A DNA stretch of 9,865 nt from Ilumatobacteraceae bacterium (GTDB lineage Bacteria; Actinomycetota; Acidimicrobiia; Acidimicrobiales; Ilumatobacteraceae), in contig SKFX01000189.1 in NCBI GenBank assembly GCA_007117775.1, positions 1 to 9,865 of the forward strand. The letters run 5' to 3'. The notes under the pieces are model-generated. The model was not told the DNA's origin, ran no database searches, and was given only the letters and a program-made list of their open reading frames with translations. Both the position numbers and the translations under genes were made by a program. Numbering within the stretch: the first letter of the stretch is position 1; each line of letters begins with the position of its first letter. Positions 7,136-9,865 of this stretch are shown piece by piece.

Positions 7136-8230
7136 TCACAGGGCCAGTTTGGAGGCGATCGATCCCGCCACCCGCAGGGCCGATCCATCAGCAGTGGCCG
7201 CCCAATGCGGTCGCATGGCCGGTTCGGCGAGCGCCTCGGCGACCCAGTCGCCGAGCACTGTGGCGCGATCGATGCCGATGGCCTCCCACAGGTACAGCCC
7301 GAGCGCGCCGGGAATCGCGTTCACCTCACACAGCACCACCTGATCGGCACCGTCCCATAAGAAGTCGATCCGCGGCAGGCCGGTCATATTGAGAGCCTCG
7401 ACGAGCGCAAGTGCCGAGGTCCGGATCTGCTCAGCGATCTCATCGGGGATCTCAGCGGGCAGTTCACGGGGTTGTGACTCCATCCCGCCCTGGCCGCGCA
7501 GATATTTGGTGCGGTAGTCCAAGATGGCGGTGGTGTCCCGCAGCGGACGCTCGATCGCCGATACCTGTGGCGTCGGTGCTGAGCGGACGGCGATATTGAG
7601 ATCGACCCATCCTGCGAGGTAGGGCTGCACGATCGTGCCACTGCGGCCGACACCGCGCCCGGCGAGGGCCCGCACGGTCTCAGGGTCCTCGACACCGGTT
7701 TCGATGCCGAGCGATGAGCCACCGAAACGCGGTTTGACGACCCACGGGGTCTCGAGGTCGATCGGCTCATCGGCACGCCGGGTGGCGATGGTCGCAATCG
7801 AGAGATGGCCGGCGATCGCTGCGGTCGCGTACTTGTCCATGGCCAATGCCGCACCATCGGGGTTCGGTCCGGTGACGCGGTACCCCGCCAGTCGCAGCAG
7901 CGCACTGAGCGAACCGTCCTCGCCGGGGCCGCCATGACAGCAGTTGGCGATCACCTCGATCTCCACGGTGGCGTCCTTCATACGCCTGCGCTCGACGAAA
8001 CCGCCTGGCAGCACCAATTCGAGCGCGGTGGCGCCCTTGATCCGGGGTTCGAGGAACTGTGCCGCCTCGATATCGACGGGCACCTTCCACCACTGGCCTG
8101 ACGGAGCCCAATACAGACAGGTGACCCCATGGCCAGCATCGCTCAGGATCCGCGCTGCCTGCAGCCCGGTCAGGATGCTGATGTCGTGTTCGGGGCTCGA
8201 ACCACCGAAGACCACGCCGATTGCCGTCAT
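7136..8230 (-). CDS. D-alanine-D-alanine ligase-like ATP-grasp enzyme
   Basis: This 364-residue protein matches the Ddl family, which joins two D-alanines with ATP in the cytoplasm for peptidoglycan synthesis. Visible motifs are GGSSPEHDIS (9-18), HGGPGEDG (99-106), MDK (131-133), KPRFGGSSLG (166-175), the omega-loop DYRTKY (238-243) with the Tyr typical of D-Ala-D-Ala rather than D-Ala-D-Lac enzymes, and EVNAIPG (302-308). After that the usual TSHSL-like segment is replaced by ALGLYLW, and GRE in the ATP region reads GWVD. Length is normal for the family. The ATG at 8230 has a GGAG site. It lies 97 bases downstream of the membrane MurF-like gene in the same direction, so the pair would make a dipeptide and then attach it. 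The altered acceptor-site residues mean the second substrate may not be D-Ala; I therefore give no gene symbol. Confidence 0.88.
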   Translation of the reverse strand: MTAIGVVFGGSSPEHDISILTGLQAARILSDAGHGVTCLYWAPSGQWWKVPVDIEAAQFLEPRIKGATALELVLPGGFVERRRMKDATVEIEVIANCCHGGPGEDGSLSALLRLAGYRVTGPNPDGAALAMDKYATAAIAGHLSIATIATRRADEPIDLETPWVVKPRFGGSSLGIETGVEDPETVRALAGRGVGRSGTIVQPYLAGWVDLNIAVRSAPTPQVSAIERPLRDTTAILDYRTKYLRGQGGMESQPRELPAEIPDEIAEQIRTSALALVEALNMTGLPRIDFLWDGADQVVLCEVNAIPGALGLYLWEAIGIDRATVLGDWVAEALAEPAMRPHWAATADGSALRVAGSIASKLAL

Positions 8231-8236
8231 CTCTCA

Positions 8237-8240
8237 CTCC
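8237..8240 (-). promoter_or_regulatory. Ribosome binding site of the ddl-like gene
   Basis: GGAG on the minus strand lies 6 bases before the ATG at 8230 and supports that start. The rest of the gap to the MurF-like stop (8231-8322) contains an ACCGAC/GTCGGT inverted repeat (8257-8262 with 8276-8281) but no clear promoter or terminator. Confidence 0.65.
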
Positions 8241-8322
8241 ATTTCGCGATCGGATCACCGACCGTTCCACCCGGTGTCGGTCGTGCCGGGATACTGGTCT
8301 CGACCTGTCGATCAGCGATATC

Positions 8323-9865
8323 TCACGGGTAATGATCGGGGAGGTCGTTCTCCCACAGTACGGCATCGCCGCTGCCGAGTTCGGTTGCCACCAGCGAGCG
8401 TGCCGATTCACGGTCGGGTACCCAGCGAGCCGGTCGGCCGCCGAGTTCGGCTCCAGCGAGCAGTGCATCGCGGTTGGTGCGACCCACCGCGATCACTTCG
8501 ACGCCGTGATCAGCCGCGAATCGAGCGAACTCGAGGTTCTCGCCATATTGCAGCGGCCCGAGTTCCACCATGCCCGGGGAGACCACGATCTTTCGACCCG
8601 GGCCTACCGAGGTGAGCCGCTCGATGGCATGGCGGGCGCCGACGGGGTTCGAGTTGAAGGTGTCATCGATGATCGTGACACCGCTCGGCGAGGTCTGCTG
8701 GGTGGCCCGGTGGTCCGGTGCCGAGAGCGCCGAGAGATTGCGGGCGACGAGCTCGATGTCCATCTCGATCGCCACCAGCGCACCGATGGCACAGGCGATA
8801 TTGGCCGGATGCAGCCCGCTCGAGGCCTCCACCACACCCAGTGGTCGACCCCGCACCGAGATCGCGTGTTCGGTGGCGGTCGTCATCACACAGACATCGT
8901 TCGTCGGCTCGGTGCCGCATCTGATGAGGCGCTGGTCGGGTCGCTCGACGGCGATGGTGTCGGCAACGCGGGCCAATTCGGGTTGGGCGACCCACAGCAC
9001 CGCGCATTCGGTGCGTTCGATGATCTCGGATTTGGCTGCGACGATGCCCTCGATGGAACCGACCCGCTCGAGGTGCATCGGGCCGATGGCCGTGATCACC
9101 CCGACGCTCGGTCGCACCCAGTCGCAGAGTGCGCGGATCTCTCCGGGGCCGTACATGCCCATCTCGACCACCAGCACCTCGGTGCTGTCGGGGAGATGTT
9201 CGTTCATCGTTCTCGACAGACCGCCGAGATTGTTGAACGAGGCCGGGCTGATGGCCGTTGGCCGCAGATCGCCGATCAGTTGGCGGACGTGGTTCTTGGT
9301 GGTGGTCTTGCCCCATGATCCGGTGATCGCGATCGTCGTCGGTGCCACCCGAACCAGACGCGATTCGGCCCTCCGGCGATGCCCTTCGGCGATACGAGCC
9401 TCGATCGGCACCGTGATGCGCAGTGCCAACTCGCCGATGGGGACCAACAGGGCTGCGATGAGACCCGGCGCCGACCACGGCGGGATTGAGGCCACGACGG
9501 CGATCGCGCCGAGGAGCACGACGAGCAGCGCGACGACCGCCGTCAGGGTTTTGAGGCGCCGCGTCCACGCGAGTGGTGTATCGGCGCCGCGCAGGGCGAG
9601 CCCCCAGGGGAACACTGCGGTGGCCACCGCAGCTGCGGTGGCGCCGAGCGCGCCGAGCACCCACTGGTCGATCGTGGCCCCGAGCAGGATCATCACCGCC
9701 GATACCGCGGTGGCGGCGGCGAGCAACTCATTGGCGCGGCGGGTGCGCATCCACAGTCGTGCGATCCGGATCAGCGCATCGGGGTGGTAGTGCTCGCGCT
9801 GTGCGACACGTGCCCAGCGCAACCATGCGAGCACCAGCGCCACGACCCCGAGCGCAGCGATACCG
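8323..9865 (-). CDS. Membrane-anchored MurF-like Mur ligase (5' end beyond the window)
   Basis: The frame stays open to the window edge and the translated edge (GIAALGVVALVLAWLRW) is already a membrane segment, so the true start lies outside. Numbering from the GTG at 9843, hydrophobic segments lie near 40-57, 61-84, 99-120 and 125-142, after a charged RVAQREHYHP loop. A Mur ligase follows: P-loop TGSWGKTT (174-181), SFNNLGG (202-208), EMGMYGPGEI (227-236), GPMHLE (254-259), AAKSEI (269-274) with the lysine usually carbamylated, HPAN (345-348), DDTFNSNP (393-400) and GMVELG (424-429). MurF adds D-Ala-D-Ala to UDP-MurNAc-tripeptide. Here the usual C-terminal KGSR is absent and the chain ends in WENDLPDHYP. 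Soluble MurF has no membrane region, so this is either a lineage-specific MurF or a paralogue with another acceptor. The ddl-like gene next to it supports dipeptide addition. Confidence 0.85.
   Translation of the reverse strand, partial: GIAALGVVALVLAWLRWARVAQREHYHPDALIRIARLWMRTRRANELLAAATAVSAVMILLGATIDQWVLGALGATAAAVATAVFPWGLALRGADTPLAWTRRLKTLTAVVALLVVLLGAIAVVASIPPWSAPGLIAALLVPIGELALRITVPIEARIAEGHRRRAESRLVRVAPTTIAITGSWGKTTTKNHVRQLIGDLRPTAISPASFNNLGGLSRTMNEHLPDSTEVLVVEMGMYGPGEIRALCDWVRPSVGVITAIGPMHLERVGSIEGIVAAKSEIIERTECAVLWVAQPELARVADTIAVERPDQRLIRCGTEPTNDVCVMTTATEHAISVRGRPLGVVEASSGLHPANIACAIGALVAIEMDIELVARNLSALSAPDHRATQQTSPSGVTIIDDTFNSNPVGARHAIERLTSVGPGRKIVVSPGMVELGPLQYGENLEFARFAADHGVEVIAVGRTNRDALLAGAELGGRPARWVPDRESARSLVATELGSGDAVLWENDLPDHYP

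Noticed and set aside
6325..7188. Minus-strand frame of 287 codons over the tetR region
   Set aside because: It is Arg/Ser/Pro-rich shadow translation of a clear TetR gene and crosses the divergent promoter region.
8221..9790. Long plus-strand open frames (365 and 406 codons) opposite the MurF-like gene
   Set aside because: They are antisense to a gene with full Mur ligase motifs, show no family motif and are typical of high-GC DNA.
1..9865. Frequent GATC and CGATCG words across the window
   Set aside because: They are explained by common Asp, Ile, Arg and Ser codon junctions in high-GC coding DNA; I could not count them against a background.

Overview
The window looks like a chromosomal segment of a high-GC actinobacterium. 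The base composition, the ATGA-overlapping genes and the closest protein patterns I recognise (a fatty acyl reductase fused to a HAD domain, and a membrane-anchored MurF-like ligase ending in ENDLPD) would fit Acidimicrobiia or a related lineage. That placement is inference; there is no rRNA or other marker here to prove it. I see no IS element, integrase, phage gene, CRISPR array, tRNA or rRNA, so this reads as ordinary chromosome with an unusual metabolic operon.

Left block (6292 down to 120, minus strand) is a tightly coupled four-gene operon. In transcription order it holds: (1) a 777-residue fusion of a plant-type alcohol-forming fatty acyl reductase with a C-terminal HAD-IB phosphatase-like domain; (2) a zinc-type medium-chain alcohol dehydrogenase; (3) a long LarA-like (nickel-pincer lactate racemase superfamily) protein; (4) a PlsC-type 1-acylglycerol-3-phosphate acyltransferase. 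Junctions are a 4-base ATGA overlap, a 1-base gap and another ATGA overlap, so the four proteins very probably act in one pathway. The content points to fatty alcohol or aldehyde and acylglycerol chemistry. The role of the LarA-like protein in such a pathway is unknown, and this is the best candidate here for an undescribed system. Several of its enzymes have altered family motifs.

A TetR-family regulator (6450-7052, plus) is divergent from the operon. The 157-base region between them holds a TACCA-GT-TGGTA palindrome just upstream of a possible -10 box for the operon, which suggests that this regulator controls it. The region also has nested GC-rich hairpins. A 15-bp tandem repeat (three copies) covers the tetR stop codon.

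Right block (minus strand, beyond 9865 down to 7136) holds a multi-pass membrane protein with a MurF-like Mur ligase domain, cut by the window edge, followed after 97 bases by a D-alanine-D-alanine ligase-like ATP-grasp enzyme. The two would act in succession in peptidoglycan or related peptide synthesis: the ligase makes the D-Ala-D-Ala-type dipeptide and the MurF-like enzyme attaches it to a nucleotide-linked acceptor. Both differ from textbook family members at substrate-side motifs. The tetR and ddl genes converge at 7053-7135.
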